From CAYYJS01 sp964472315 (GTDB lineage: Bacteria > Verrucomicrobiota > Kiritimatiellia > UBA8416), in assembly GCA_964472315.1 (NCBI GenBank), contig CAYYJS010000015.1, forward strand, positions 6,596 to 70,595: a stretch of DNA of 64,000 nucleotides, given 5' to 3'. Both the position numbers and the translations under genes were made by a program. Numbering within the stretch: the first letter of the stretch is position 1; every line of letters starts with the position of its first letter. Of this stretch, positions 9,224 to 17,847 are shown in pieces. A model generated the notes under the pieces. It was given only the letters and a program-made list of their open reading frames with translations. It did no database searches and was not told the origin of the DNA.

Positions 9224-10249
9224 CTACAGGCCCAGGTCGGGTTGGAGCGCGTTGCGGCCTTTCAGACCGAAGCGGCGGTAACACAGGTCGGTGACCACGC
9301 GTCCCTTGGGCGTGCGGTTGAGGTAGCCTTCCTGAATGAGGTAAGGCTCGTAGACCTCTTCGATCGTATCCGGTTCCTCGCCGACCGAAACCGCGATGGT
9401 CCCGATGCCGACGGGGCCGCCGCCGAACTTGTGGACAATCGTCTCGAGGATGCGCTTGTCCATCTCGTCGAGTCCGTAGCGGTCGATATCGAGCATTTCG
9501 AGAGCCTTGTCGGCCACGGGCTGGGAGATGCGGTTGTCGGCGCGCACCTGGGCATAGTCGCGCACGCGCCGGAGCAGGTTGTTGGCGATGCGCGGCGTGC
9601 CGCGCGCGCGGCCCGCGATCTCGGCGGCGCCGCCGTCGTCGATATCCACGTTCAGGATTCGCGCGGAGCGTTCGATGATCAACTTGAGGTCGGCGGCGGC
9701 ATAGTATTCGAGCCGGTTATTGAGGCCGAAGCGGCTGCGCAGGGGGGCGGAAATGAGACCGCTGCGCGTTGTTGCTCCGATGAGCGTGAAGTGGGGCAGT
9801 TCGAGGCGCACCGAACGCGCGTTCGGGCCCTGGTCGATCATGATATCCAGTACGAAGTCCTCCATGGCCGAATAGAGGTACTCCTCCACGGTCTTCTGCA
9901 TGCGATGGATCTCGTCGATGAACAACACGTCGCCCTTTTCGAGGCTGGTGAGCAACCCCGCGAGGTCGCCGGGCTTATCGATCACGGGGCCGGATGTGAC
10001 CTTGATGTTCACGCCCATGGCCTCGGCGAGAATGTAGGCGAGGGTGGTCTTGCCGAGCCCCGGCGGACCGGAGAGCATGGCGTGGTCGAGCACATCCCCG
10101 CGCATGCGGGCCGCCTCGACGGCGAGTTCGAGCCGTTCGAGGACGCGCGTCTGGCCGACAAAGTCGGCAAAGCGGCGCGGGCGGAGCGTGATGTCCAGAT
10201 CCTTGTCCGGGGCGTTGAGCTGTTCTGAAAGTCTGCCGGCCGTTGTCAT
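9224..10249 (-). CDS. ruvB: Holliday junction branch migration ATPase RuvB
   Basis: A 341-residue RuvB of typical length. It has the N-terminal TLRPRRFADFVGQ segment, Walker A GPPGLGKTTLAYILAEAMG, Walker B DVLFIDEIHRM, sensor 1 GATTRSGLISAPLRSRFG and the C-terminal winged-helix segment ending near GYLNRTPKGRVVTDLCYRRFG. It is the hexameric motor that drives branch migration with RuvA. It is the last gene of the ruvC-ruvA-ruvB run, starting 11 bases after the ruvA stop. Confidence 0.98.
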   Translation of the reverse strand: MTTAGRLSEQLNAPDKDLDITLRPRRFADFVGQTRVLERLELAVEAARMRGDVLDHAMLSGPPGLGKTTLAYILAEAMGVNIKVTSGPVIDKPGDLAGLLTSLEKGDVLFIDEIHRMQKTVEEYLYSAMEDFVLDIMIDQGPNARSVRLELPHFTLIGATTRSGLISAPLRSRFGLNNRLEYYAAADLKLIIERSARILNVDIDDGGAAEIAGRARGTPRIANNLLRRVRDYAQVRADNRISQPVADKALEMLDIDRYGLDEMDKRILETIVHKFGGGPVGIGTIAVSVGEEPDTIEEVYEPYLIQEGYLNRTPKGRVVTDLCYRRFGLKGRNALQPDLGL

Positions 10250-10260
10250 GGTGAAATGCC

Positions 10261-10857
10261 TTACCGGGCCAATGCCCGTTTGATCACGTCCTCGACCGTC
10301 GTCAGATCCGGGAACTTGTCGGCCACCTGCTTGAGCATGGCGCGGGCTTCGTCCTGCTTGTAGCCGAGGGCCACCAGCGTCAGGAGGGCATCGCGCAGGA
10401 GCGTGGTGCCCACGCCATCGTCCGCGGCGCCGGCGACGGCTTCCAGTGCCTCGGCCCCCGTGATCTTATGGCGGAGTTCGACGACGATCCGCTCGGCCGT
10501 CTTCTTGCCGATGCCGGATACCGAGCCCAGTCGCTTGGTATCGCCCTCCACGACGGCGGCTTTGATCTCCCGGACGGTGAGGCCGCTGAGGGCGCTGAGG
10601 GCGAGTTTGGGTCCGATGCCGCTGATGCCGATGAGCAGCAGAAACAGCTCGCGCTCCGCCGCCGTCATGAACCCATAGAGCACATGGGTGTCTTCCCGCA
10701 CATGGTCATGCGTGAGCAGTCGCACGGGGCTGTCCACGGCGGGCAGGCGGTCATAACTGCTCAGGGGAATGAAGACCTCATACCCGACGCCGGCCACATC
10801 GATGACGGCGCGCGCGGGTTGCTTTTCGGCGAGGGTGCCATGAAGAAAGGTGATCAT
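10261..10857 (-). CDS. ruvA: Holliday junction branch migration protein RuvA
   Basis: A 198-residue RuvA. Domain I is an OB fold (MITFLHGTLAEKQPARAVIDVAGVGYEVFIPL). Domain II holds the paired helix-hairpin-helix motifs GISGIGPKLALSALSG and LGSVSGIGKKTAERIVVELR. The C-terminal domain III contains LVALGYKQDEARAML, which contacts RuvB. It lies between ruvC and ruvB with short gaps, the common ruvCAB order. Confidence 0.97.
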   Translation of the reverse strand: MITFLHGTLAEKQPARAVIDVAGVGYEVFIPLSSYDRLPAVDSPVRLLTHDHVREDTHVLYGFMTAAERELFLLLIGISGIGPKLALSALSGLTVREIKAAVVEGDTKRLGSVSGIGKKTAERIVVELRHKITGAEALEAVAGAADDGVGTTLLRDALLTLVALGYKQDEARAMLKQVADKFPDLTTVEDVIKRALAR

Positions 10858-10863
10858 ATCGCC

Positions 10864-11364
10864 TCAGATCTGTGCCGCGTTCGCGATGCCGATGCCCGTG
10901 CGCGCGTGAAGGTGGCAGATGGCCAGTGCCAGGGCATCGCCGGCATCCTCCTGGGGTTCCTCCCGCAGGGCCAACAGCGTCATAACCATCTTGCGCACCT
11001 GTTCCTTGCCGGCGCCGCCGTACCCGACCACCGCCTGTTTGACGCGTCGCGGCGCGTATTCGAATATGGGCAGACCTTGCCGGGCGCAGGCGCAGATCGC
11101 GGCGCCGCGGGCCTCGCCCAGGATCATCGCCGTGCGCGCGTTCTTGCAGAAGAAGGCGCCTTCAATGGCCACGCTGTCGGGATGTGCGCGTCGGATGATG
11201 TCCTCCAGACCGTCGACGATACCGGCGAGACAAGCCGAATGGCGGAGCGATGCCCGCATCGGCAGACACCCATGCTCGACGGTGCGCAGGCGGCTGCCTT
11301 CGGCATCGACAACACCGAAGCCCGTCGAGCGCAGCGACGTGTCTATGCCGAGAACGCGCGGCAT
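10864..11364 (-). CDS. ruvC: crossover junction endodeoxyribonuclease RuvC
   Basis: A 166-residue Holliday junction resolvase. The RNase-H-like active site is visible: first aspartate in VLGIDTSLRSTGFGVV, glutamate in SVAIEGAFFCKNARTA, and the late acidic pair in QEDAGDALALAICH. It cuts the junction processed by RuvAB. It sits 6 bases upstream of ruvA and 6 bases after yebC, in the usual yebC-ruvC-ruvA-ruvB order. Confidence 0.97.
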   Translation of the reverse strand: MPRVLGIDTSLRSTGFGVVDAEGSRLRTVEHGCLPMRASLRHSACLAGIVDGLEDIIRRAHPDSVAIEGAFFCKNARTAMILGEARGAAICACARQGLPIFEYAPRRVKQAVVGYGGAGKEQVRKMVMTLLALREEPQEDAGDALALAICHLHARTGIGIANAAQI

Positions 11365-11370
11365 GGCGAC

Positions 11371-12129
11371 CTACGCTTCGTCGCCGACCTGCGCCATGAC
11401 TTCGTCGCTCATGTCCATGTTGTTATAGACATCCTGGACATCGTCATTGTCTTCAAGCATGGAGACGAACTTAAGGACGGACTTCGCGACCGCGACATCG
11501 CTGACGGCGACCGGCAGGGTCGGCAGCATGGTGACTTCCGCGCTGATCGTCGGGATGCCGGCTTCCGCGAGGGCGGCTACGACGCCCGAGAAGGCGGTCG
11601 GGTCGGTCAGGATCTCGTACTCCGCGCCATCGTTGGTCATATCCTCGGCGCCGGCATCCAGAACGATACCCATAAGCTTGTCTTCGGCGACGGCCGTCGT
11701 CTCGACCAGCAACTGGCCCTTGCGCTCGAAACCGCGGGACACCGAGCCGGCCTGCGCGAAGCTCGATCCGTTCTTGCCGAAGATGTGGCGCACTTCCGCC
11801 GCCGCGCGGTTCCGGTTGTCGGTCAGAACCTTGACGACGACACCGACGCCGCCGGATGCATACCCTTCGTAAACCATTTCCTCAAGCTGACCGCCCTCGA
11901 GCTCGCCGGCACCCTTCTTGATGGCGCGGTCGATGTTGTCGCCGGGCATGTTGGCGGCCTTGGCCTTCTGCAGCAGCGTTCGTAGCGTGATGTTGGCGCT
12001 GGAATCCTTGCCGCCCGCGCGCACGCTCACCATGATTTCTTTGGCCAGCCGGCTGAAAACGCGTCCGCGCTTGGCGTCCGCGGCGCCCTTCTTGTGCTTG
12101 ATCGTCGCCCATTTACTATGTCCACTCAT
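11371..12129 (-). CDS. yebC: YebC/PmpR (TACO1) family regulatory protein
   Basis: A 252-residue YebC-family protein starting MSGHSKWATIKHKKGAADAKRGRVF, the family hallmark, with a second conserved region NMPGDNIDRAIKKGAG and YEGYASGGVGVVVKVLTDNRNR. The family is described as a transcription regulator, or as a translation factor easing ribosome stalling. The start at 12129 is chosen because of the hallmark and because its ATG overlaps the stop of the radical SAM gene as ATGA, implying translational coupling. It precedes ruvCAB as in many bacteria. Confidence 0.96.
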   Translation of the reverse strand: MSGHSKWATIKHKKGAADAKRGRVFSRLAKEIMVSVRAGGKDSSANITLRTLLQKAKAANMPGDNIDRAIKKGAGELEGGQLEEMVYEGYASGGVGVVVKVLTDNRNRAAAEVRHIFGKNGSSFAQAGSVSRGFERKGQLLVETTAVAEDKLMGIVLDAGAEDMTNDGAEYEILTDPTAFSGVVAALAEAGIPTISAEVTMLPTLPVAVSDVAVAKSVLKFVSMLEDNDDVQDVYNNMDMSDEVMAQVGDEA

Positions 12130-13091
12130 GGCATTCCCTTTCTGACTGTTTCGCCGCACGCCGGCCGTGCGATACCGTTTCCGGCGGGCATCCGATGGCC
12201 CAGCAACGCGGCGGGCGACGGTGTCCCGAATTCTTGAATCCAGCCGGCGTCAAAACCGAGCCGGTCGATCGCCTCGCATACCGTGTCGTATTCCTTCCTA
12301 TCGATGACGCGTCCCCAAGGCTCGTATTCCGAGGCCTGGTAGGCGGGTACGTATTGGGCCATGACGCTGACCGGCAACGTGACGCCAAGCGTCTCCGCGA
12401 GCCATTCCAGGTTGCGGACCGCTTCGTCGGCATGACCAGGAAGGATGAGTAATCTACAGACCGTACCCGAAAGCGCAATCCCATTTTCATCGCAGACCAA
12501 AGGTCCCCGTTGCCGCCACATTTCCCGCAGCGCTTCCCGGGCGACCGTCACATAGTCCGGCGCGCCGGAGGCCTCGCGCGCCGTCTCCGGGTCGGCGTAG
12601 CGCAGGTCTGTCAGGTAGATGTCGACCATGTGGCCGTACGTTTGCAGGGTTTCGACGCGTTCGTAACCGCTGGTGTTGACGACGACAGGAATGCGTGGTC
12701 CGGAGTCGCACGCCCCGCGCCAGGCCGCCTCGATCTGCGGTAGCCAAGGCGTCGGGCTCACGAGGTTCCAGTTATGACAACCGGCCGTGCGCAGCGCTTC
12801 GAGAACCCCGCGCAGACCATCCGTCGTCAGGTCGTCGCCCTTGCCCTCCTGGCTCCAGGGGAAGTTCTGACAGTAAAGGCAGTGCAGGGTGCAACGACTG
12901 AAGAACACCGTGCCCGAGCCGCGTGTGCCGGAGATGGGGGGCTCCTCGCCGGCGTGCGGCCCATAGCGGAATACGCGCGGCTGCAAACCGGCTCGACAGA
13001 ACCCCGTCGCGCCGGCCAGCCGATCGATGCCGCATTGCCGCGGGCACAGACCGCAGTTCGCAAGCGGCGCCGCTCTCCCCGTTGCCATCAT
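12126..13091 (-). CDS. radical SAM protein, PflA-like (COG1313 type)
   Basis: A 321-residue radical SAM enzyme. The cluster-binding motif CTLHCLYC (C-x3-C-x2-C) lies near residue 67. An additional N-terminal motif CGLCPRQCGIDR near residue 14 is typical of the COG1313 group related to pyruvate-formate-lyase activating enzymes. Its substrate is unknown; no glycyl radical enzyme is nearby. Its stop overlaps the yebC start, and it begins 9 bases after the EF-G-like gene, so it belongs to the same operon. The start could be either of the two consecutive ATGs at 13091 or 13088. Confidence 0.85.
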   Translation of the reverse strand: MMATGRAAPLANCGLCPRQCGIDRLAGATGFCRAGLQPRVFRYGPHAGEEPPISGTRGSGTVFFSRCTLHCLYCQNFPWSQEGKGDDLTTDGLRGVLEALRTAGCHNWNLVSPTPWLPQIEAAWRGACDSGPRIPVVVNTSGYERVETLQTYGHMVDIYLTDLRYADPETAREASGAPDYVTVAREALREMWRQRGPLVCDENGIALSGTVCRLLILPGHADEAVRNLEWLAETLGVTLPVSVMAQYVPAYQASEYEPWGRVIDRKEYDTVCEAIDRLGFDAGWIQEFGTPSPAALLGHRMPAGNGIARPACGETVRKGMP

Positions 13092-13100
13092 ACCGCCATG

Positions 13101-15131
13101 CTAGTCCTCATCCTCGACGTGCTTCGTGGCTTCCACGATCTTCTGCGTGATGTTCGCCGGCACGGTATCGTAACGCGTGAATTCCGTTTCGAACGAGCCG
13201 CGTCCGCCCGTGATACTGCGGAGTTCCGCGGCGTACCGGAACAGTTCCGACTGTGGCACTTCGGCGATGATCACCTGCATGCCTTCCTCGTTGCCCATTC
13301 CGAGAATGCGTCCGCGCTTGTGGTTCAGGTCGCCGTTGACATCGCCCATGCAGTCGTCCGGAATCTTCACCTTGACCGTCATGATCGGCTCCAGCAGCAC
13401 GGGCCGCGCGTTGCTCATGCCGTCCCGCAGCGCGCGGGACCCCGCGATCTTGAAGGCCACCTCCGACGAATCGACATCGTGGTACGAACCGTCATAGACC
13501 GTGACCTTGACGTTCGTGACGGGGAAGCCGGCGACCGAGCCCTTCTGCATGCCCTCGACCAGGCCCTTCTGAATCGCGGGCAGGAAGTTCCCCGGAATCA
13601 CGCCGCCGACGATCCCGTCGATGAACCATTCCTCCTCGTCCGGGCGCTTGGGCTCGACGCGGAGATAGACGTCGCCGTACTGCCCGCGGCCGCCCGACTG
13701 CTTCTTGTGCTTGTAGTGGCCTTCCCCCATGCCGGTGACGGTTTCGCGATAGGCCACTTTCGGCACGCTGAGCGTCACGTTGACGTTGCTGCGGGCCTTC
13801 ATCAGATCGACGGCCACGTCGAGATGGACGTCGCCGAGCCCTTTCAGGACCGTCTCGTGCGTTTCGCTGTTCCGTTCGACCGACAGCGTGGGGTCTTCCT
13901 CGGTGACGCGCTGCAGGGCGACGCCGAGCTTGTCTTCGTCGGCCTGCGTCTTGGCGGCGACGGCCTGGAACATCACCGGGTTCGGGAACCGGATCGGGCG
14001 GCAGACGATCTTGCTGCCGATGGCGCACAGCGAATCGCCGACGTGCGTATTCTTCAGCTTGGGAATGGCCACGATGTCGCCCGCCGTCGCGGAGGCGATG
14101 TGTTCCTGTTTCTTGCCGTTGATCTCCAGCAGATTGCCGAACTTCTCCTTGTGGTCCCGCGTGGCGTTGAAAATCTCGCTGTCGGGTGTGAGCGTGCCGC
14201 CGAACACGCGCACGAAGGTGAGTTGACCGACGAACGCATCGTTGACCGACCGGAAGACGAGGCCCGCGAACGGCGCCTCCGGCGCGGTATCGATCGCGTT
14301 GCCCTCGGCATCCTTCGCGGCGTGCGAGGACGGCGACGGAAACAGCCGGCAGATGCCGTTGAGAAGCTCGACGATACCGACCTGCTTCGGCGCCATGGTG
14401 ACGAAAACGGGAATGAACGCGCCCCGTGCGACGGCATCGACGAGTCCCTTGCCGATCTCTTCCGGGGAGAGGTCCTCTCCGCCGAGGTATTTCTCGATCA
14501 TCGTGTCATCGGTCTCGGCGGCCAGTTCCACGAGACCGCCCTTGATCTCGGCAAGCTGTTCCGCCAGGTCCGCCGGGATGTCCCGGGCCGCCAGAATATC
14601 GATGACGCCGCCACCGGTCGTCGGGAGCATGACGGGCACGCAGGCGCTGCCGAACGTGGCCTGGATATCGGTCAGAACGGTGGCGAAGTCGGTGTTGTCC
14701 TTGTCGAGCCCCGTGATCACGATTCCCTTGGCCTGCAGCCCGCGATCGCTGCAGCAGCGCATGGCGCGGTGCGTGCCGACCTGAATGCCGGATGAGGCGT
14801 CGATGACGATCAGGCCCGCATCGGCGGCGCGGGCGGCGGCGATCGTGGCGCCAAAGAAGTCCATGTACCCCGGTGTGTCCGTGAAGACCAGCCCCATTTC
14901 CTTGCCGCTATCGGCCTTGTAGGTGGCGCTGAACGTCTTGGCGAAGATGGAGATCTCGCGCGCCTTCTCCAGCTCCGTGTAGTCCGCCATGCTCGTTCCG
15001 TTGGCCGGCGTGCCGAGGCGGTCGTTGAGTCCCAGTTTGTGCAGCAGGGCATCCACCAGTGTCGTCTTGCCGCTACCGGTGTGCCCCACGAATACAACGT
15101 TGCGGAGGTTTGCGATCGGGATGTTCTTCAT
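13101..15131 (-). CDS. elongation factor G-like GTPase with divergent G motifs
   Basis: A 676-residue EF-G paralogue with all five EF-G domains by length and sequence (G domain to about 260, then the beta-barrel, the KVAYRETV domain IV entry near 450, and the C-terminal domain with MGDVNGDLNHKRGRILGM). It is not the main EF-G. G1 is intact (GHTGSGKTT, residues 16-24), but switch I reads REISI instead of RGITI, G3 reads DTPGYMDF with tyrosine replacing the histidine that activates hydrolysis, and the G4 position reads ITGLDKDN instead of NKxD. The tyrosine substitution is known in EF-G-like proteins; loss of the NK pair is less usual. It heads the operon that runs to ruvB. Confidence 0.87.
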   Translation of the reverse strand: MKNIPIANLRNVVFVGHTGSGKTTLVDALLHKLGLNDRLGTPANGTSMADYTELEKAREISIFAKTFSATYKADSGKEMGLVFTDTPGYMDFFGATIAAARAADAGLIVIDASSGIQVGTHRAMRCCSDRGLQAKGIVITGLDKDNTDFATVLTDIQATFGSACVPVMLPTTGGGVIDILAARDIPADLAEQLAEIKGGLVELAAETDDTMIEKYLGGEDLSPEEIGKGLVDAVARGAFIPVFVTMAPKQVGIVELLNGICRLFPSPSSHAAKDAEGNAIDTAPEAPFAGLVFRSVNDAFVGQLTFVRVFGGTLTPDSEIFNATRDHKEKFGNLLEINGKKQEHIASATAGDIVAIPKLKNTHVGDSLCAIGSKIVCRPIRFPNPVMFQAVAAKTQADEDKLGVALQRVTEEDPTLSVERNSETHETVLKGLGDVHLDVAVDLMKARSNVNVTLSVPKVAYRETVTGMGEGHYKHKKQSGGRGQYGDVYLRVEPKRPDEEEWFIDGIVGGVIPGNFLPAIQKGLVEGMQKGSVAGFPVTNVKVTVYDGSYHDVDSSEVAFKIAGSRALRDGMSNARPVLLEPIMTVKVKIPDDCMGDVNGDLNHKRGRILGMGNEEGMQVIIAEVPQSELFRYAAELRSITGGRGSFETEFTRYDTVPANITQKIVEATKHVEDED

Positions 15132-15235
15132 GCGCCTGTTGTCCTCGCTTTCCTGGTTCTACGACACCTAACCCTCGACCATTGCTGATCACCGTCGAAA
15201 CTCGTGCCCTCGATAGCGGACTCGTTAGAGGCGGC

Positions 15236-15264
15236 AGTATGTCATAGCGTCCGGCGGGATGCAA
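15236..15264 (-). promoter_or_regulatory. candidate sigma-70 promoter for the EF-G-like/yebC/ruv operon
   Basis: On the minus strand TTGCAT (15264-15259) and CATACT (15241-15236) are separated by 17 bases. Transcription would begin near 15229, giving a leader of about 98 bases before the ATG at 15131. The assignment is by consensus only. Confidence 0.45.
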
Positions 15265-15375
15265 CCGGGAACGTGGCCTGGCTTTGCGCATTTGGGGGCC
15301 GCATTTGGGGGCCGGATGCAGACCGACGTGCCGATGACATCGAATCCCCATATGCAGCATCCGTTGGCCGGCGGA

Positions 15376-17094
15376 TCAGGCGTCGATCGGCAGGGCCCAG
15401 GTGGCGGGCGCCAGTTGCTTGCCGGTCGGGAAGGTCGTGACGACCGCGGCCGCGGCGACGGTGGCGGTGTCCGCGGCGATGGTGATGGTGACGGGCGCGG
15501 TATCGCGGGCCAAAAGGATAGTGGCGAGCAGGATCGCCTTTTCGACGCCGTCGCCGCGTCCGTAGTTCCAGACTTCGTCAGGCTGCGCGAGGCGTCCGGC
15601 GTCATCGTAAATCGACACGGCGGGCATCGCCTGGAGCCGTGCGACCAGGGCGTCCGGCGCAAGCGCCTCGGCGCCGCGGATGCAGACCGGGTTGCGTTGC
15701 GTACAGGCCAGCAGGAAGGGTTCCGGCTCGGTCGCCTTCAGATCCCGGTAGGCGTAGAAGGCGAGATTCGCCACGGGGTTGACGTCGCGGATGGATGCGA
15801 GTCGCGCGATGATGGCGTCGCGGGACATCGCGGGTGCGATGCCCAGCGGGACTGCCGCGGCGGCGAACCGCTTGGCGGCATCCGGCAGGCGCGGCCGCGT
15901 ATGGCAGAAGGCGACGAGGTTCTCGAGCGCGACCTCGGCGTTGAGGCAGTCCGACGCGAACTGCTTCTTCAGCAGTTCCAGATCCGCCGCGCGGTCGATG
16001 TCCGGCTTGTGCTGGTCGATAAACGCCTCGAGATCGTTGAGTACGATGCGGCGGGGCAGCCGGCAACGCTCGAAATCCTCGAACTCGACTTCCGCGAGCA
16101 GTTTATCGCGCGTGTTGTCCGTGATCTTGTAGGAACTGCCGTCCTCGTACTTGAACGCCCGCTCCAGCGGAATGTACAGATCGCTGCCGCGGATGGGGCA
16201 GCGTAGCTGGAAGCACCGTTGCATGTCGCCGCTGTTGCGGAAGAAGTTGCCGAGGATCTCCTTGGTCAGGGGCGTGGTCAGGAATTCGCCGAGCCGTGTC
16301 GAAAAACGGCGATAGGCCTCCGGGTCGATGGTGGCGTCCTCGTAGAGCGTGTGAATATGGCCGGTCTCGTGGGCCACGAGGGTCACCCGTTCGTTCTCGA
16401 GGGCGCGCCGGGCCTGGGCGGAGAGGGCCGTGCCGTTGAACCACATGGTCTTGGTCACGAGCCGGCGGTTGTTGGTCAGAATCCCGTCGTTGATATCGAC
16501 GAAGTTCTGCGAATGAAGGGGGGTTGCCAGGAGAAAAATGTCGGCGAGCGGGACGCCGGCGATGACGAAAAGCGCGGCGGCGTAGAGCGCCGCGAGGGAA
16601 ACGCATTCGCCCGCGCCAGTGGCGTAGCCGTCGCGGTGCATGAAGGCATCCATGGCTTCCACCGTTTCGGTCTTCCAGTAGGGGATGACGTTGCCCGAGT
16701 ACTTGTCGAGACCGAAGTGCGTGCGGATGTCGATGTCGAAGTAGTACTTGTCGCCCTCGTAGCCGAAGAGCGCGTTGGATTGGGCGAGGGCCTTCTCGTC
16801 GATGAGCCCGCGGAAACGTGCCAGTTCGGTCTCGGTGGTTGTCAGTCCCCAGGTGTCGAGGTCGAGGTTGAATGCGTAACGATCCATGATGTACTGCTTC
16901 AGCCGGGTGATGCGCCGGTAGGGCTTCATGGAAGCGACACCGTCGAACCAGGGGTCCTCCCGCCATTTCCAGATGCGCGGGGACATGAGGTTCGCGAGGA
17001 GCAGCGCGTACATCAGTTCCGGGAAGATGAAGACCTCCATGTCGGAAAGCGTGACGGCGGACGATTTCTTCTGCAGGTCGGTTCGTGTGTTCAT
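15376..17094 (-). CDS. unassigned 572-residue protein with transglutaminase-like Cys-His-Asp residues and an HETGH motif
   Basis: I do not recognise a named family. The 572-residue protein has no signal peptide. A GAGECVSLAALYAAA stretch (Cys164), then LHSQNFVDIND (His194, Asp200), reproduces the Cys-His-Asp order and spacing of transglutaminase-like peptidase folds. Shortly after, LVAHETGHIH (242-246) matches the HExxH zinc-metallopeptidase pattern with suitable flanking residues. Whether either site is functional cannot be decided from sequence alone. The start at 17094 gives a plausible N-terminus; the longer upstream frame is low-complexity, arginine-rich and overlaps maf on the other strand. 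It is monocistronic, divergent from maf. Confidence 0.75.
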   Translation of the reverse strand: MNTRTDLQKKSSAVTLSDMEVFIFPELMYALLLANLMSPRIWKWREDPWFDGVASMKPYRRITRLKQYIMDRYAFNLDLDTWGLTTTETELARFRGLIDEKALAQSNALFGYEGDKYYFDIDIRTHFGLDKYSGNVIPYWKTETVEAMDAFMHRDGYATGAGECVSLAALYAAALFVIAGVPLADIFLLATPLHSQNFVDINDGILTNNRRLVTKTMWFNGTALSAQARRALENERVTLVAHETGHIHTLYEDATIDPEAYRRFSTRLGEFLTTPLTKEILGNFFRNSGDMQRCFQLRCPIRGSDLYIPLERAFKYEDGSSYKITDNTRDKLLAEVEFEDFERCRLPRRIVLNDLEAFIDQHKPDIDRAADLELLKKQFASDCLNAEVALENLVAFCHTRPRLPDAAKRFAAAAVPLGIAPAMSRDAIIARLASIRDVNPVANLAFYAYRDLKATEPEPFLLACTQRNPVCIRGAEALAPDALVARLQAMPAVSIYDDAGRLAQPDEVWNYGRGDGVEKAILLATILLARDTAPVTITIAADTATVAAAAVVTTFPTGKQLAPATWALPIDA

Positions 17095-17211
17095 GGTGGG
17101 GTGTAGTTTCGGTAACGGTCGGTCGGAGCGCAAGGGATTTGTGGGGAGGGCTGTCACGGAGGGATGCTCCGGTGGCGGAGGGAGAACTTGCGATGGGGGC
17201 GTGAATCGGAC

Positions 17212-17847
17212 ATGATGCGGCGCATGTGCAGGGAACGGTTGATATTGGCCTCGAGGTCGCCCCGGCGGCGTCATCTCCTGGCGGCGTACGGCGCGGTTTT
17301 CGATGTGATGGTTCCCGCGGTCGACGAAGTCCACTGGGACGACCGGCCGGTGGATACGGTACGCGAGAATGCGCGGCGCAAGGCGGCGTGGTGTCGGGCG
17401 CGGGTGTCCGGGGCGGCGGTGATCGCCGCGGATACCGTGGTGGTCTTCGAGGGGCGGGCGATCGGCAAGCCGCGCGATCCGGCGGAGGCGCGCGGGTTGC
17501 TGCGATCGTTCTCGGGGTGCCGCCAGACGGTGCATTCGGGGGTCGCGATGCTGTTTCCCGGTGTCGCCGACGACCTGTGCGTGGCGACCTCGGAAGTGCT
17601 CTTCCGCGACCTGGATGCCGCGACGATCGACCGTTACGTCGCCCTTGTCGATCCGCTCGACAAGGCGGGCGGGTACGATATCGACCAACAGGGCGAGTTG
17701 ATCATCATGGATCACACCGGTTCCTTGAGCAACATCATGGGGTTGCCGATGGAGGTTGTCGGGCCGTGGCTTGTCCGTCATGGCCTGACGGAGGCGCGGC
17801 CCGCGCGGCCGGACGCGACGGCCGGGGTGAGGGAGGGCGGGATATGA
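17212..17847 (+). CDS. maf: Maf family nucleotide pyrophosphatase
   Basis: A 211-residue Maf/YhdE protein that hydrolyses non-canonical or canonical NTPs to NMPs as a housecleaning enzyme. The active-site loop ILASRSPRRRHLLAAYG is near the N-terminus, with VIAADTVVVFEGRAIGKPRDPAEA and the conserved DKAGGYDIDQQGELII segment. Three nearby ATGs (17212, 17215, 17224) could start it. Its TGA stop overlaps the ATG of the downstream dihydrouridine synthase, so the two are coupled. Confidence 0.93.
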   Translation: MMRRMCRERLILASRSPRRRHLLAAYGAVFDVMVPAVDEVHWDDRPVDTVRENARRKAAWCRARVSGAAVIAADTVVVFEGRAIGKPRDPAEARGLLRSFSGCRQTVHSGVAMLFPGVADDLCVATSEVLFRDLDAATIDRYVALVDPLDKAGGYDIDQQGELIIMDHTGSLSNIMGLPMEVVGPWLVRHGLTEARPARPDATAGVREGGI

